Below the pieces are notes generated by a model. That model did no database searches and was not told the DNA's origin. It saw nothing but the letters and a program-made list of their open reading frames with translations. From positions 1 to 38,689 of the forward strand of contig CALIIW010000204.1 in the NCBI GenBank assembly GCA_938018185.1: a DNA stretch of 38,689 nucleotides, in the 5' to 3' direction. This stretch comes from an uncultured Saprospiraceae bacterium (lineage in GTDB: Bacteria > Bacteroidota > Bacteroidia > Chitinophagales > Saprospiraceae). Positions 24,095 to 33,120 of this stretch are shown one piece after another. A program made the position numbers and the translations under genes. Every line of letters begins with the position of its first letter. The stretch's first letter is position 1.

Positions 24095-25354
24095 ATGCTT
24101 TATTACTTATTTGAATTTCTAGAACAGAATTACGATTTTCCTCTGGAGAATTTGTACAAATTTTTAAGTTTTAGAGCAGGTGCAGCGATCATTTTGTCTT
24201 TGGTGATTTCCATTTTTTTTGGAAAAAAAATCATCAAATACTTACAAAAGCTGAGTGTAGGAGAAACGGTTAGAGATCTTGGATTGGATGGGCAGAAAGA
24301 AAAAGAAGGAACTCCAACTATGGGTGGTCTTATTATCATTTTGGCGATAGTAATTCCTACCATCTTGCTAGCAAAGGTCGGCAATGTCTATATAATATTG
24401 ATGCTAGCCGCAACTTTATGGCTCGGACTCATAGGATTTATTGACGACTATCTAAAAGTCTTCAAAAAAGACAAAAAGGGTTTAAGCGGTAAATTCAAAG
24501 TGCTAGGTCAAGTATTATTAGGATTGGTAGTAGGAATAGTGATGTTGGCTTCGGATTCTATGACAGTTGTTGTTAAAGCCGCCGATGCAAAAAGTGAAGG
24601 GTATGAAATTTTAGATACGTATAAAAAAGATCCACTTAAAGAAGGGTTCTTGACCGAATATGCGGTCGTAAAGAGTACACTGACGAATGTACCTTTTTTG
24701 AAAGATAATGAATTGGATTATGCGCGATTACTGTGGTTTTTAGATTATGCTCAGGCTAAAAAATATGTGTTCCTCATATTTATTCCTGTTGTTATTTTTA
24801 TCATCACCGCAGTGTCTAACGCCGCCAACTTAACAGATGGCATCGATGGACTTGCAACTGGAACGTCAGCTATAATCGGAGCCACAATTGGTCTCTTAGC
24901 TTATGTTTCTGGGAATGTGATCGCTGCAAACTATTTGAACATCCTTTACCAACCAAATACTGGTGAGCTTGTAATTTTTGCAGCTTCTATGATTGGTGCT
25001 TGTATGGGGTTTCTATGGTATAATTCATTTCCAGCGCAGGTGTTTATGGGAGATACTGGTTCTTTAGTTTTAGGTGGAATCATAGCGACCCTAGCCATCT
25101 TGATAAGGAAAGAGCTATTGATTCCAATTTTGTGTGGAATATTTGTAGCAGAGAGTTTATCTGTTGTGATGCAAGTTTCTTATTTCAAATTCACAAAGCG
25201 CAGATATGGAGAAGGGAGAAGGATATTTATTATGTCTCCTTTGCATCATCATTATCAAAAGAAAGGTATTCCAGAAGCTAAAATTGTAACGCGCTTTTGG
25301 ATAATAGGAATTTTTTTAGCAGTAATTACTTTGGTAACATTAAAAATTAGATAA
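24095..25354 (+). CDS. mraY: Phospho-MurNAc-pentapeptide transferase MraY
   Basis: A 419-residue multi-helix membrane enzyme that makes lipid I. Family motifs are GTPTMGGL near residue 72, the catalytic DD in [21 protein letters not shown], and [10 protein letters not shown] near the C-terminus. It is about 60 residues longer than E. coli MraY because of an insertion between helices (about residues 162-225), as is usual in Bacteroidota. The gene ends eight bases before ftsW, leaving no room for murD. Confidence 0.95.
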   Translation: MLYYLFEFLEQNYDFPLENLYKFLSFRAGAAIILSLVISIFFGKKIIKYLQKLSVGETVRDLGLDGQKEKEGTPTMGGLIIILAIVIPTILLAKVGNVYIILMLAATLWLGLIGFIDDYLKVFKKDKKGLSGKFKVLGQVLLGLVVGIVMLASDSMTVVVKAADAKSEGYEILDTYKKDPLKEGFLTEYAVVKSTLTNVPFLKDNELDYARLLWFLDYAQAKKYVFLIFIPVVIFIITAVSNAANLTDGIDGLATGTSAIIGATIGLLAYVSGNVIAANYLNILYQPNTGELVIFAASMIGACMGFLWYNSFPAQVFMGDTGSLVLGGIIATLAILIRKELLIPILCGIFVAESLSVVMQVSYFKFTKRRYGEGRRIFIMSPLHHHYQKKGIPEAKIVTRFWIIGIFLAVITLVTLKIR

Positions 25355-25362
25355 AATATTTT

Positions 25363-26523
25363 ATGTCGATAGCGACAAACATACAAACAGAATTAAAAGG
25401 AGATAAAGCCATTTGGCTGATTGCTATCTTCTTGTCTGTATTTTCTCTTCTTGCTGTGTACAGCACGACGACCACTATTGCTTTTCAAGAACGAGGCGGT
25501 AATACTGAATTCTATTTGTTTAAACATTTTATCATTTTGGTTTTAAGTTTCGGTTTGATGTACTTGATGTATACCATACATTATATGCAGTACAGTAAAT
25601 GGGCGCCTATTTTCTTAGCTATCTCGATACCATTACTCTTTTATACTCTGGTGTTTGGAGCAGATTTAAACGAGGCAAGAAGGTGGATATCTGTACCATT
25701 TTTTGACCTAACTTTTCAGACATCAGATTTTGCCAAGTTGGCTTTGATTATATATTTAGCTAGAGTGATTTCGGCGAAGCAAGATTATATCAAAGACTTT
25801 AAATCTGCTTTTATTCCGATTATTATTCCGGTAATAACAGTTTGTGGTTTAATAGCACCAGCAGATCTTTCAACAGCAATACTACTGTTTACAACTTGTT
25901 TTTTAATGATGTTTATTGGTAGAGTGCATTGGAAATTTCTAGGCCTACTTCTTATTTTGGGAACGGTTCTATTTTCTTGCTTGATCATCATTGGGCAATT
26001 TGCACCAGATCTTATTAGAGTAGATACTTGGGCAGCTAGAACTACAGAATTTGTAACTAATGCAGAAGGTGGTTATCAAGTGCAACAAGCGAAAATAGCA
26101 ATTGCTAATGGTGAATGGACAGGGGTAGGTCCGGGGAATAGTTATCAAAGAAATTTTCTTCCTTCACCATATGCAGATTTTATTTATGCAATTATAATAG
26201 AAGAGTACGGATTGCTTGGCGGTTTTTTTATTTTGATTATGTATGTCTGGCTATTCTTTAGGATAACAAGCTTAGTTACGAAAAGTCCAAAGGCTTTTGG
26301 ATCGATACTAGCTATTGGCCTTTGCTTAAGTTTAGTCATGCAAGCATTTGTCAATATAGCGGTTTCAGTGCACTTAGTACCTGTGACTGGAGTGACCTTG
26401 CCCTTGGTGAGTATGGGAGGGACATCGTTTTTGTTTGCAAGTATTATGATAGGAATAATTTTATCTGTAAGCAGATATATTGAAACCATAGATGCGAAAG
26501 TAAAAGTGAAAGTTGAAAACTAG
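25363..26523 (+). CDS. ftsW: Septal peptidoglycan glycosyltransferase FtsW
   Basis: A 386-residue SEDS protein with about ten membrane helices. Signatures are LLAVYSTTT in the first helix, the block GADLNEARRWI, SDFAKLALI, and the late PVTGVTLPLVSMGGTS. FtsW polymerises lipid II at the septum with FtsI. The stop codon overlaps the start of murG by 11 bases. Confidence 0.94.
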   Translation: MSIATNIQTELKGDKAIWLIAIFLSVFSLLAVYSTTTTIAFQERGGNTEFYLFKHFIILVLSFGLMYLMYTIHYMQYSKWAPIFLAISIPLLFYTLVFGADLNEARRWISVPFFDLTFQTSDFAKLALIIYLARVISAKQDYIKDFKSAFIPIIIPVITVCGLIAPADLSTAILLFTTCFLMMFIGRVHWKFLGLLLILGTVLFSCLIIIGQFAPDLIRVDTWAARTTEFVTNAEGGYQVQQAKIAIANGEWTGVGPGNSYQRNFLPSPYADFIYAIIIEEYGLLGGFFILIMYVWLFFRITSLVTKSPKAFGSILAIGLCLSLVMQAFVNIAVSVHLVPVTGVTLPLVSMGGTSFLFASIMIGIILSVSRYIETIDAKVKVKVEN

Positions 26524-27634
26524 GTCATTAAGAGTAATCATAAGTGGTGGCGGTTCGGGAGGACATATTTTTCCCGCAGTTTCAATCGCTAATGCATTAA
26601 AGAAAAATGACCAAAACATTGAAATATTGTTCATCGGAGCGAAGGGGAAGATGGAGATGGAAAAAGTACCGAAAGCGGGCTATACCATCGAAGGACTTTG
26701 GATAAGTGGATTCCACAGAAAAAAAATGTGGCGGAATATACTTTTTCCAGTAAAGCTAATAGCTAGTCTTTTTAAGGCTGAACGTTTGATAAGAAAGTTT
26801 AAACCAGATGTAGTGGTTGGCGTTGGAGGTTTTGCTTCAGGTCCAACTTTGGAAGTAGCGACACGAAAAGGGATTCCAACTTTAATTCAAGAACAGAACT
26901 CTTATCCTGGTATCACAAATAGATTGCTGGCCAAAAAGGTTTCTAAAATTTGTGTGGCTTATCCTTCCATGGAAAAATATTTTCCAAAGGATAAAATACA
27001 GTTGATAGGAAACCCTGTAAGGGCATCCCTTTTGGAAATGAAATCTAGTAGGAAAGAAGCTTTTGAGCATTTTGGATTTAATGAAGCGCACAAAGCGGTT
27101 TTTATGATAGGAGGATCTTTGGGAGCTTGGAGTTTTAATATGTTGATGAAAAAGCAAACAGATTTTTTCGAACAGAATAAGGAGATACAAATTCTTTGGC
27201 AATGTGGAAAAATCTATGAAGAAGCCTATTCATCTTGTAAAACAGCTGCCTTAGAAAATGTAAAGGTGACAGCGTTTATTGATAGAATGGATTTGGCTTA
27301 TGAAATGGCAGATGTGATCATAGCAAGAGCAGGAGCTGGAACAATGGCTGAGTTATCCATCATTGGAAAGCCAGTGATCTTAGTGCCATCGCCAAATGTT
27401 GCTGAAGATCATCAAACATATAATGCCAAAGCATTTGTTGATGTTGATGCAGCCATTTTAGTTGCAGATAAAGACATAGAAAAGGATCTATTGCTGAGAA
27501 CGAAAAGCTTACTGGAAAACAAAGAAGAACAAAAAAAATTGAGTGAAAATATAAAAAAGTTAGCGATTACAGATGCTGCAAAAAAGATTGCAAAGGAAGT
27601 TATGAATCTAGCTAATATTAAAAAGTCAAATTAG
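26513..27634 (+). CDS. murG: UDP-GlcNAc:lipid I N-acetylglucosaminyltransferase MurG
   Basis: A 373-residue GT28 enzyme that converts lipid I to lipid II. It has ISGGGSGGHIFPA at the N-terminus, GVGGFASGP, IQEQNSYPG, and the UDP-GlcNAc-binding RAGAGTMAELSIIGKP. The start is the TTG at 26513: a stop codon in the same frame lies at 26507, and no ATG or GTG precedes the first conserved strand. This puts the start 11 bases inside ftsW, so the two should be translationally coupled. murC follows after one base. Confidence 0.95.
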   Translation: MKTRSLRVIISGGGSGGHIFPAVSIANALKKNDQNIEILFIGAKGKMEMEKVPKAGYTIEGLWISGFHRKKMWRNILFPVKLIASLFKAERLIRKFKPDVVVGVGGFASGPTLEVATRKGIPTLIQEQNSYPGITNRLLAKKVSKICVAYPSMEKYFPKDKIQLIGNPVRASLLEMKSSRKEAFEHFGFNEAHKAVFMIGGSLGAWSFNMLMKKQTDFFEQNKEIQILWQCGKIYEEAYSSCKTAALENVKVTAFIDRMDLAYEMADVIIARAGAGTMAELSIIGKPVILVPSPNVAEDHQTYNAKAFVDVDAAILVADKDIEKDLLLRTKSLLENKEEQKKLSENIKKLAITDAAKKIAKEVMNLANIKKSN

Positions 27635-27635
27635 T

Positions 27636-29006
27636 TTGCAAGTGAAAATAAAGGACTTAAAAAAAGTTTATTTCATAGGCATTGGAGGAATAGGGATGAG
27701 TGCAGTAGCAAGGTATTTTAATAGCTTAGGCATTGAAGTATTTGGTTACGATAAAAGAAAAACTACTTTGACAGATAATTTGACAAAGCAAGGAATGAAG
27801 ATTCACTTTAAAGAAAGTTTGGATCTCATACCAAAAGACTTAGATATGGTCATTTATACCCCGGCAATTCCGGAAGATCATATTGAACTAAAATATTTAT
27901 TGACAATGCAAATTCCTGTTTTAAAACGAGCTGAAGTGCTCGGGAGGATAAGCAAAGAAAAAAAGACAATTGCAGTTGCAGGGACTCATGGGAAGACAAG
28001 CACAAGTACGATACTCAGTCATTTATTAAAGGTCGGAGGAGTAGATTGTACTTCATTTCTAGGAGGAATTGCAAATAACTACAAGTCCAATTACTTGGAA
28101 GGCAAAGGAGAATGGATTGTGCTCGAAGCTGATGAATATGACAGAAGCTTCTTACACCTGTCTCCAGATATTGCTGTAATTCTTTCCACTGATGCTGATC
28201 ATCTTGATATTTATGGTGATCATGAATCAATGAAAGAATCAGGTTTTGTAGCTTTTGCTAACAAAGTAGTGAATGGAGGTAGTTTGTTGTTGAACTCAAA
28301 TGTTGATCTGAATTTGGATGCGCTCAAGAATGTAAAAATTGAGCACTATGGACTGGAGAAAGGAAACTATAAAGCAAGAAAAATTCGGGTAGTAGATGAA
28401 ATGTTTGAATTTGATTTTGAATCAAAACAGGATCAAATTAAAAGTTTAAGATTTACACTACCTGGTAAACATAATGTAGAGAATGCAACTGCAGCTATAA
28501 CTATAGCTTTAAAATTAGGCTTGTCAGAATCTTCCATTAGAGAAGGACTGTTAAGTTTTGAAGGGATCAAACGAAGGTTTGATATTGTCTATAAAAAAAA
28601 TGGTGCCGCATTAATTGATGATTATGCACACCATCCAACTGAATTGAATGCGGCTATAAATGCCGCCAGGCAGTTGTTTCCTAATAAAAAGATTTGTGGC
28701 GTTTTTCAACCACATCTTTTTTCAAGGACAAAGGATTTTGCGAATGATTTTGCAGCTTCTTTGGATCAATTGGATGAAGTTATTTTACTTCCCATTTATC
28801 CAGCGCGCGAGAAGCCAATAGAGGGAATTGATTCGCATTTTTTACTGGAAAAAATGAAAACGAAAAATAAAAGAGTAGTGGAGAAAGATAAATTTTTAAG
28901 AAAGTTAAACGAATTAGAATTTGAGATATTATTAATTTTAGGTGCAGGTGATATTGATGTTTTAGTAGAGCCAGCAAAACAATTTATGAAAATAAAATTT
29001 GATTAA
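27636..29006 (+). CDS. murC: UDP-MurNAc-L-alanine ligase MurC
   Basis: A 456-residue Mur ligase. It has the N-terminal FIGIGGIGMSAVARY, the ATP loop AGTHGKTSTS, EADEYDRSF, and the C-terminal DDYAHHPTELNA and FQPHLFSRT blocks. It adds L-Ala to UDP-MurNAc. The start is TTG at 27636, or GTG at 27642, which gives a protein two residues shorter; both are compatible and no ATG is available. The stop is directly followed by the ftsQ ATG. Confidence 0.95.
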   Translation: MQVKIKDLKKVYFIGIGGIGMSAVARYFNSLGIEVFGYDKRKTTLTDNLTKQGMKIHFKESLDLIPKDLDMVIYTPAIPEDHIELKYLLTMQIPVLKRAEVLGRISKEKKTIAVAGTHGKTSTSTILSHLLKVGGVDCTSFLGGIANNYKSNYLEGKGEWIVLEADEYDRSFLHLSPDIAVILSTDADHLDIYGDHESMKESGFVAFANKVVNGGSLLLNSNVDLNLDALKNVKIEHYGLEKGNYKARKIRVVDEMFEFDFESKQDQIKSLRFTLPGKHNVENATAAITIALKLGLSESSIREGLLSFEGIKRRFDIVYKKNGAALIDDYAHHPTELNAAINAARQLFPNKKICGVFQPHLFSRTKDFANDFAASLDQLDEVILLPIYPAREKPIEGIDSHFLLEKMKTKNKRVVEKDKFLRKLNELEFEILLILGAGDIDVLVEPAKQFMKIKFD

Positions 29007-29807
29007 ATGAAAGTAAATCAACAAGGCATAAAAAATAATATGTGGAAACTCGCTTCAATAGTTGGACTGGGTTTGCTATGCTTTGTAGTGATAACTGCTG
29101 TGAAAAGCAAAAAAGAATCCTATTCTTCTAGGTTGAATATCAATATAAAAGATTATGAGGAAGGTAAGAGTATGTTGATGAAAGAGGACATTCAACTAAT
29201 TATAGAAAGAGTATTTGGCTATGATCTTGTAGGGGTGGCCATTGATGAGATAAAATTGTTGGAGGTTGAAAATTTGTTGGAAAATGTTCCAATGATTAAA
29301 GAGGCAAATGTTTACATAGACGCTTTAAATAAAATCAATGTAGAAGTTAATCAAAGAGAGCCGGTATTGAGAGTTATCGATAAATTTGATACCAGCTATT
29401 ACTTGGATGAGGCAGGAGTAAGACTTCCAATATCAAAACACTTTACTCCTAGAATTTTAATTGCCAATGGGAATATAACAGAGTACAACGATGAAGAATT
29501 TAAAGCTGAAACTGGGATTTTATTTGATCTATATAAATTGGCACTTTTAATAAGAGAAGATGATTTCTTGAAAGCTCAAATTGAGCAGTTGTATGTAAAT
29601 AAAAAAGGGGAGATAGAGATGAGCCCTAAGGTAGGGAAGCAAAATATATTGTTTGGCAATTTTAATAAAGCTGAAACAAAATTAGAAAACTTAAAAATAT
29701 TCTACCGGGACGGTATGCCTTATAAAGGGTGGAATACATATATGACTATAGACCTTCGCTTTGATGGTCAGGTAGTAGGCAAAAAACACTATTTAGAGAA
29801 ATCTTGA
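29007..29807 (+). CDS. ftsQ: Cell division protein FtsQ
   Basis: A 266-residue bitopic protein. It has a short cytoplasmic start, one membrane helix (about residues 13-30), a POTRA-like segment (about 42-115, ending KINVEVNQREPVLRVID), and a beta domain including FDTSYYLDEAGVRLP. Position between murC and ftsA and this domain order identify FtsQ/DivIB, although sequence conservation is low. It links FtsL/FtsB to the early divisome. The ATG immediately follows the TAA of murC. Confidence 0.88.
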   Translation: MKVNQQGIKNNMWKLASIVGLGLLCFVVITAVKSKKESYSSRLNINIKDYEEGKSMLMKEDIQLIIERVFGYDLVGVAIDEIKLLEVENLLENVPMIKEANVYIDALNKINVEVNQREPVLRVIDKFDTSYYLDEAGVRLPISKHFTPRILIANGNITEYNDEEFKAETGILFDLYKLALLIREDDFLKAQIEQLYVNKKGEIEMSPKVGKQNILFGNFNKAETKLENLKIFYRDGMPYKGWNTYMTIDLRFDGQVVGKKHYLEKS

Positions 29808-29832
29808 AACACTGATTTAAATTGAGTACACT

Positions 29833-31185
29833 ATGCAGAAAAAAGAATTTACAAAAAAAGGAGGTGCTGTCATTGCATTAGACATTGGGACAACCAAGGT
29901 TTGCGTTTTGGCAGGTCGCTTCAATAAGTATGAAAAACTTGAGATCTTGGCAGAATCTACTGTTACTTCTGACGGAGTATTGAGAGGAGTTATAGCCAAT
30001 ATTGACAAAATGGTAAGAGCGATTGGGGATGCTATTGCCAAATGTGAAAGAAAACTTGGAGAAGAAATTCATACCGTCCATGTTGGAATTGCAGGCAAGC
30101 ATATCGATAGTAGACAAAAGCATGGAATGCTTACTAGAGATGATACGCATACTGAAATTTGTAAAGCAGATGTTGAAAAATTAATCACGGATATTTACAA
30201 AATGGTCTTAAATCCTGGAGAGAAGATCTTGCATGTTGTACCTCAGGAATTTATAATAGATGGTGAAGAAGGGATTACAGATCCTATCGGAATGTCTGGC
30301 ATCCATTTAGAGGCAGACTTTCACATAGTTACTGGTCAAAAAGCAGCCTTCAATAATATTGAAAGATGTATAAAAAGATGCAGTTTAGAATTGGGTTCTC
30401 TTACTTTAGAGCCATTAGCATCTGCAGAAGCAATCCTAAGTATTGAAGAAAAAGAAGCAGGTGTCGCATTGGTTGACATTGGTGGAGGCACAACAGATAT
30501 TACTATTTATAAGGAAGGAATATTAAGACATACGGCTGTCATTCCTTTTGGTGGTGATGTAATTACAAGAGACATACAGGGAGGCTGTAATGTGATGAAA
30601 ACACAAGCAGAAAAACTCAAAGTTCAATTTGGAAATGCTTTAGCAATTGAAGCATCTGATAACACATACATTGCAATCACAGATTTGAAAGGGAGAGATT
30701 CAAAAGAAATTTCTGAAAAGAATTTGTCAAGAATAATTCAAGCAAGAGTAGAGGAGATCTTTGACTTTATAGTATTTGAAATTGAAAAAGTAAACTTAGA
30801 TAATAAATTGATTGCTGGAATTGTCTTAACTGGTGGCGGATCTCTTTTGAGTAACATTGAAGATCTAGCAGCACTTTGTACAGGGTATAATACAAGAATT
30901 GGTTACCCAGTTGAAGAGCTGGCACAAGGATATCCTGTTAAATTACATTCTCCTATTTATTCTACAAGTATAGGTTTGCTTCTAATGTCATTAAAAGAGC
31001 AAAGAGAAATGGAGTTGGAAGCTTTGGATGCTTCGGAAGCTGCTGAAGCTTTAGCTGAATTAGAACAAGATGTTGAATTTGAAGAAGATGTTACTACAGA
31101 TGAAGAGAAGAAGCCTGGTTTTATGAATACCTTTTTTAATGGAGCAAAGAAATTCTTTGCGGAAAAAGATGATACAGAATTTTAA
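29833..31185 (+). CDS. ftsA: Cell division protein FtsA
   Basis: A 450-residue actin-like ATPase. The phosphate-1 motif is ALDIGTTKVCVLAG near residue 15, phosphate-2 is VDIGGGTTDITIY, and the adenosine motif is IVLTGGGSLL. The 1C domain lies after the first motif. The acidic tail (about residues 390-450) ends in a short segment with hydrophobic and basic residues (FFNGAKKFFAE), a likely membrane-targeting amphipathic helix. It tethers FtsZ to the membrane. ftsZ follows after 45 bases. Confidence 0.95.
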   Translation: MQKKEFTKKGGAVIALDIGTTKVCVLAGRFNKYEKLEILAESTVTSDGVLRGVIANIDKMVRAIGDAIAKCERKLGEEIHTVHVGIAGKHIDSRQKHGMLTRDDTHTEICKADVEKLITDIYKMVLNPGEKILHVVPQEFIIDGEEGITDPIGMSGIHLEADFHIVTGQKAAFNNIERCIKRCSLELGSLTLEPLASAEAILSIEEKEAGVALVDIGGGTTDITIYKEGILRHTAVIPFGGDVITRDIQGGCNVMKTQAEKLKVQFGNALAIEASDNTYIAITDLKGRDSKEISEKNLSRIIQARVEEIFDFIVFEIEKVNLDNKLIAGIVLTGGGSLLSNIEDLAALCTGYNTRIGYPVEELAQGYPVKLHSPIYSTSIGLLLMSLKEQREMELEALDASEAAEALAELEQDVEFEEDVTTDEEKKPGFMNTFFNGAKKFFAEKDDTEF

Positions 31186-31230
31186 TGCGAAATACCGTGA
31201 ACTATTTACAAACACTCAAAATTTAAAATT

Positions 31231-32661
31231 ATGATTTTCGATTTATCAAGAGAGGACAAATCAATAATTAAAGTCCTTGGTGTTGGGGGAGGTGGCTCCA
31301 ATGCAGTGAACCATATGTTTAAACAAGGAATAGTAGGAGTTGATTTTGCAATCTGTAATACAGATGCACAAGCAATGGAAGCAAGTCCTGTTCCTACTAA
31401 ATTGCAACTAGGACCATCTTTAACAGAAGGAAGAGGTGCAGGAAGTTTACCTTCAGTGGGTAAGCAAGCTTGCTTAGAGTCAATTGAAGACATCAAAGTC
31501 TTTTTAGAAGACGATACAAAAATGTTATTTGTCACTGCCGGTATGGGTGGTGGAACTGGTACAGGTGCTGCGCCAATTATTGCAAAGACAGCCAAAGAGA
31601 TGGGAATTTTGACGGTAGCTATAGTTACTTTACCATTCAAATTCGAAGGAAATAGAAGAATTACACAGGGCGCTGAAGGCTTAGAAGAGTTGAAAAATGC
31701 TGTTGATACTTTAGTGATCATTTCTAATGATAAGCTTAGAGCATTGCATGGCAATAGCTCTTTGACGGATGCTTTCTCTAATGCAGATAATATTTTGACA
31801 ACAGCAGCAAAAGGAATCGCTGAGATCATTACAGTAGGCGGTCTTGTAAATGTGGATTTTGCTGATGTGAACACCGTAATGAAAGATTCTGGTGTAGCTA
31901 TAATGGGGACAGCAACCGCTAAAGGAACAGCTAGAGCTATTGAAGCAGTTGATAAAGCATTAAACTCTCCATTGTTGGAAGATAATAACATTAGAGGTGC
32001 TCAACATATTTTAATAAATATTGCTTCTGGTAACAAAGAGGTAACAATGGATGAGATTTCAGAAATCACTGAATTTGTTCAAGAAGAAGCTGGATATGGC
32101 ACCGACTTGATTTGGGGAAATTGTTTTGACTCAAATTTAGATGAAGAATTATCTGTAACAGTTATCGCTACGGGCTTCGAAAGAAACAATATTGAGAAAG
32201 TCTTTGGAGAATCTCGCGAGGCAAAAGTCATCCTAACTTTGGATGAGCACAAGCAAAACGATTTGTCAACCATAACTTCCGACAATACTGCTGATTCTGA
32301 GCATGAGAAGGTTGTTGTATTTGATAATGTGATGGACAAGATGAAGAAAATGAAGGAGGAGTATCAATTTAGCAATTCAGCTGATAAAAAGTCAGCAAGA
32401 GCAGAGCTTGATGCAAATGTAAAAAAAGAGAGAGAAATGTCTAGAATTCAAAAAATGAGGGTTGGACGTCAAAATGCGATAACACCAGATAATTTTTCTC
32501 AATTAGAAAAGCAGCCAGCATATTTGAGAAGAGGAGTAGATATAGAAAATGAAGACCTTGTTGCTAAAGAAAAAGAAATGTCGAATTGGACTGTTGAAGA
32601 CAATTCAGGAAGAATAGAGTTACATACTAATAATTCTTATCTACATGACAATGTAGATTAG
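31231..32661 (+). CDS. ftsZ: Cell division GTPase FtsZ
   Basis: A 476-residue tubulin-like GTPase. It has VLGVGGGGSNAVNHMF at the start, the GTP loop GMGGGTGTGAAP (about residues 105-116), and the T7 loop NVDFADVNTVM. The globular core ends near residue 325. A charged linker follows, and QPAYLRRG near residue 430 resembles the C-terminal tail that binds FtsA. About 40 further residues follow this motif, an extension seen in other Bacteroidota FtsZ proteins (from memory). It forms the Z ring. Confidence 0.97.
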   Translation: MIFDLSREDKSIIKVLGVGGGGSNAVNHMFKQGIVGVDFAICNTDAQAMEASPVPTKLQLGPSLTEGRGAGSLPSVGKQACLESIEDIKVFLEDDTKMLFVTAGMGGGTGTGAAPIIAKTAKEMGILTVAIVTLPFKFEGNRRITQGAEGLEELKNAVDTLVIISNDKLRALHGNSSLTDAFSNADNILTTAAKGIAEIITVGGLVNVDFADVNTVMKDSGVAIMGTATAKGTARAIEAVDKALNSPLLEDNNIRGAQHILINIASGNKEVTMDEISEITEFVQEEAGYGTDLIWGNCFDSNLDEELSVTVIATGFERNNIEKVFGESREAKVILTLDEHKQNDLSTITSDNTADSEHEKVVVFDNVMDKMKKMKEEYQFSNSADKKSARAELDANVKKEREMSRIQKMRVGRQNAITPDNFSQLEKQPAYLRRGVDIENEDLVAKEKEMSNWTVEDNSGRIELHTNNSYLHDNVD

Positions 32662-33120
32662 TTCTCTTAATGGTTCGGAGTGTTTTGTATACGACCTGAG
32701 CAGATGTGCTCAGGTCTATTTTTTTGCTAAAATCCTAAAAACTCGATCATAAGGAAAGTTGAGAATGCCAAAATCAATTTGCTTGGGATTTAGACTAGAC
32801 ACTATGCTAGAAGTTCAAATTAGATGATAATTCACCAAATTGAAGCTACATATTTAATAAATAATGGAAAAAAGTATTTTTTTTGCATAAAAAAACATAA
32901 TTTATTTTTCCTTTAATACTATTTTCTTCCCAATAAAACATATGCTAAAATGCATTAGACAAAATATAAAGACGCATTCTGTCATCAATAGGATTTATTA
33001 TGTCACTGAATGAAATAAAAGCATTGATTTAGTAACAAAATAAGGCCTTACAAGTTTTATTCCTTATTAGGCGCAACTACTTGCTATTTGGCTATCTTGT
33101 GCCTTTTTTCAAATCATCTT
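32662..33120. other. 459 bases between ftsZ and typA
   Basis: It holds the dcw terminator (32693-32725), then about 300 bases of AT-rich sequence without a gene. Near typA a possible leader hairpin pairs AATAAGG (33039-33045) with CCTTATT (33062-33068). No clear TAnnTTTG box was found for typA. Confidence 0.5.
32693..32725 (+). terminator. Intrinsic terminator at the end of the dcw cluster
   Basis: A perfect 10-bp stem GACCTGAGCA (32693-32702) with TGCTCAGGTC (32707-32716), loop GATG, then TA and seven Ts. It lies 32 bases after the ftsZ stop. Confidence 0.93.

Noticed and set aside
31206-31991. Long minus-strand frame opposite ftsZ (261 codons)
   Set aside because: Shadow of the conserved ftsZ sequence; it has no recognisable domain and lies fully within ftsZ.
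33088-33120. TTG start adding 11 residues to TypA
   Set aside because: The family begins at MKDIRNIAII; the added residues do not fit and the ATG at 33121 gives the usual length.
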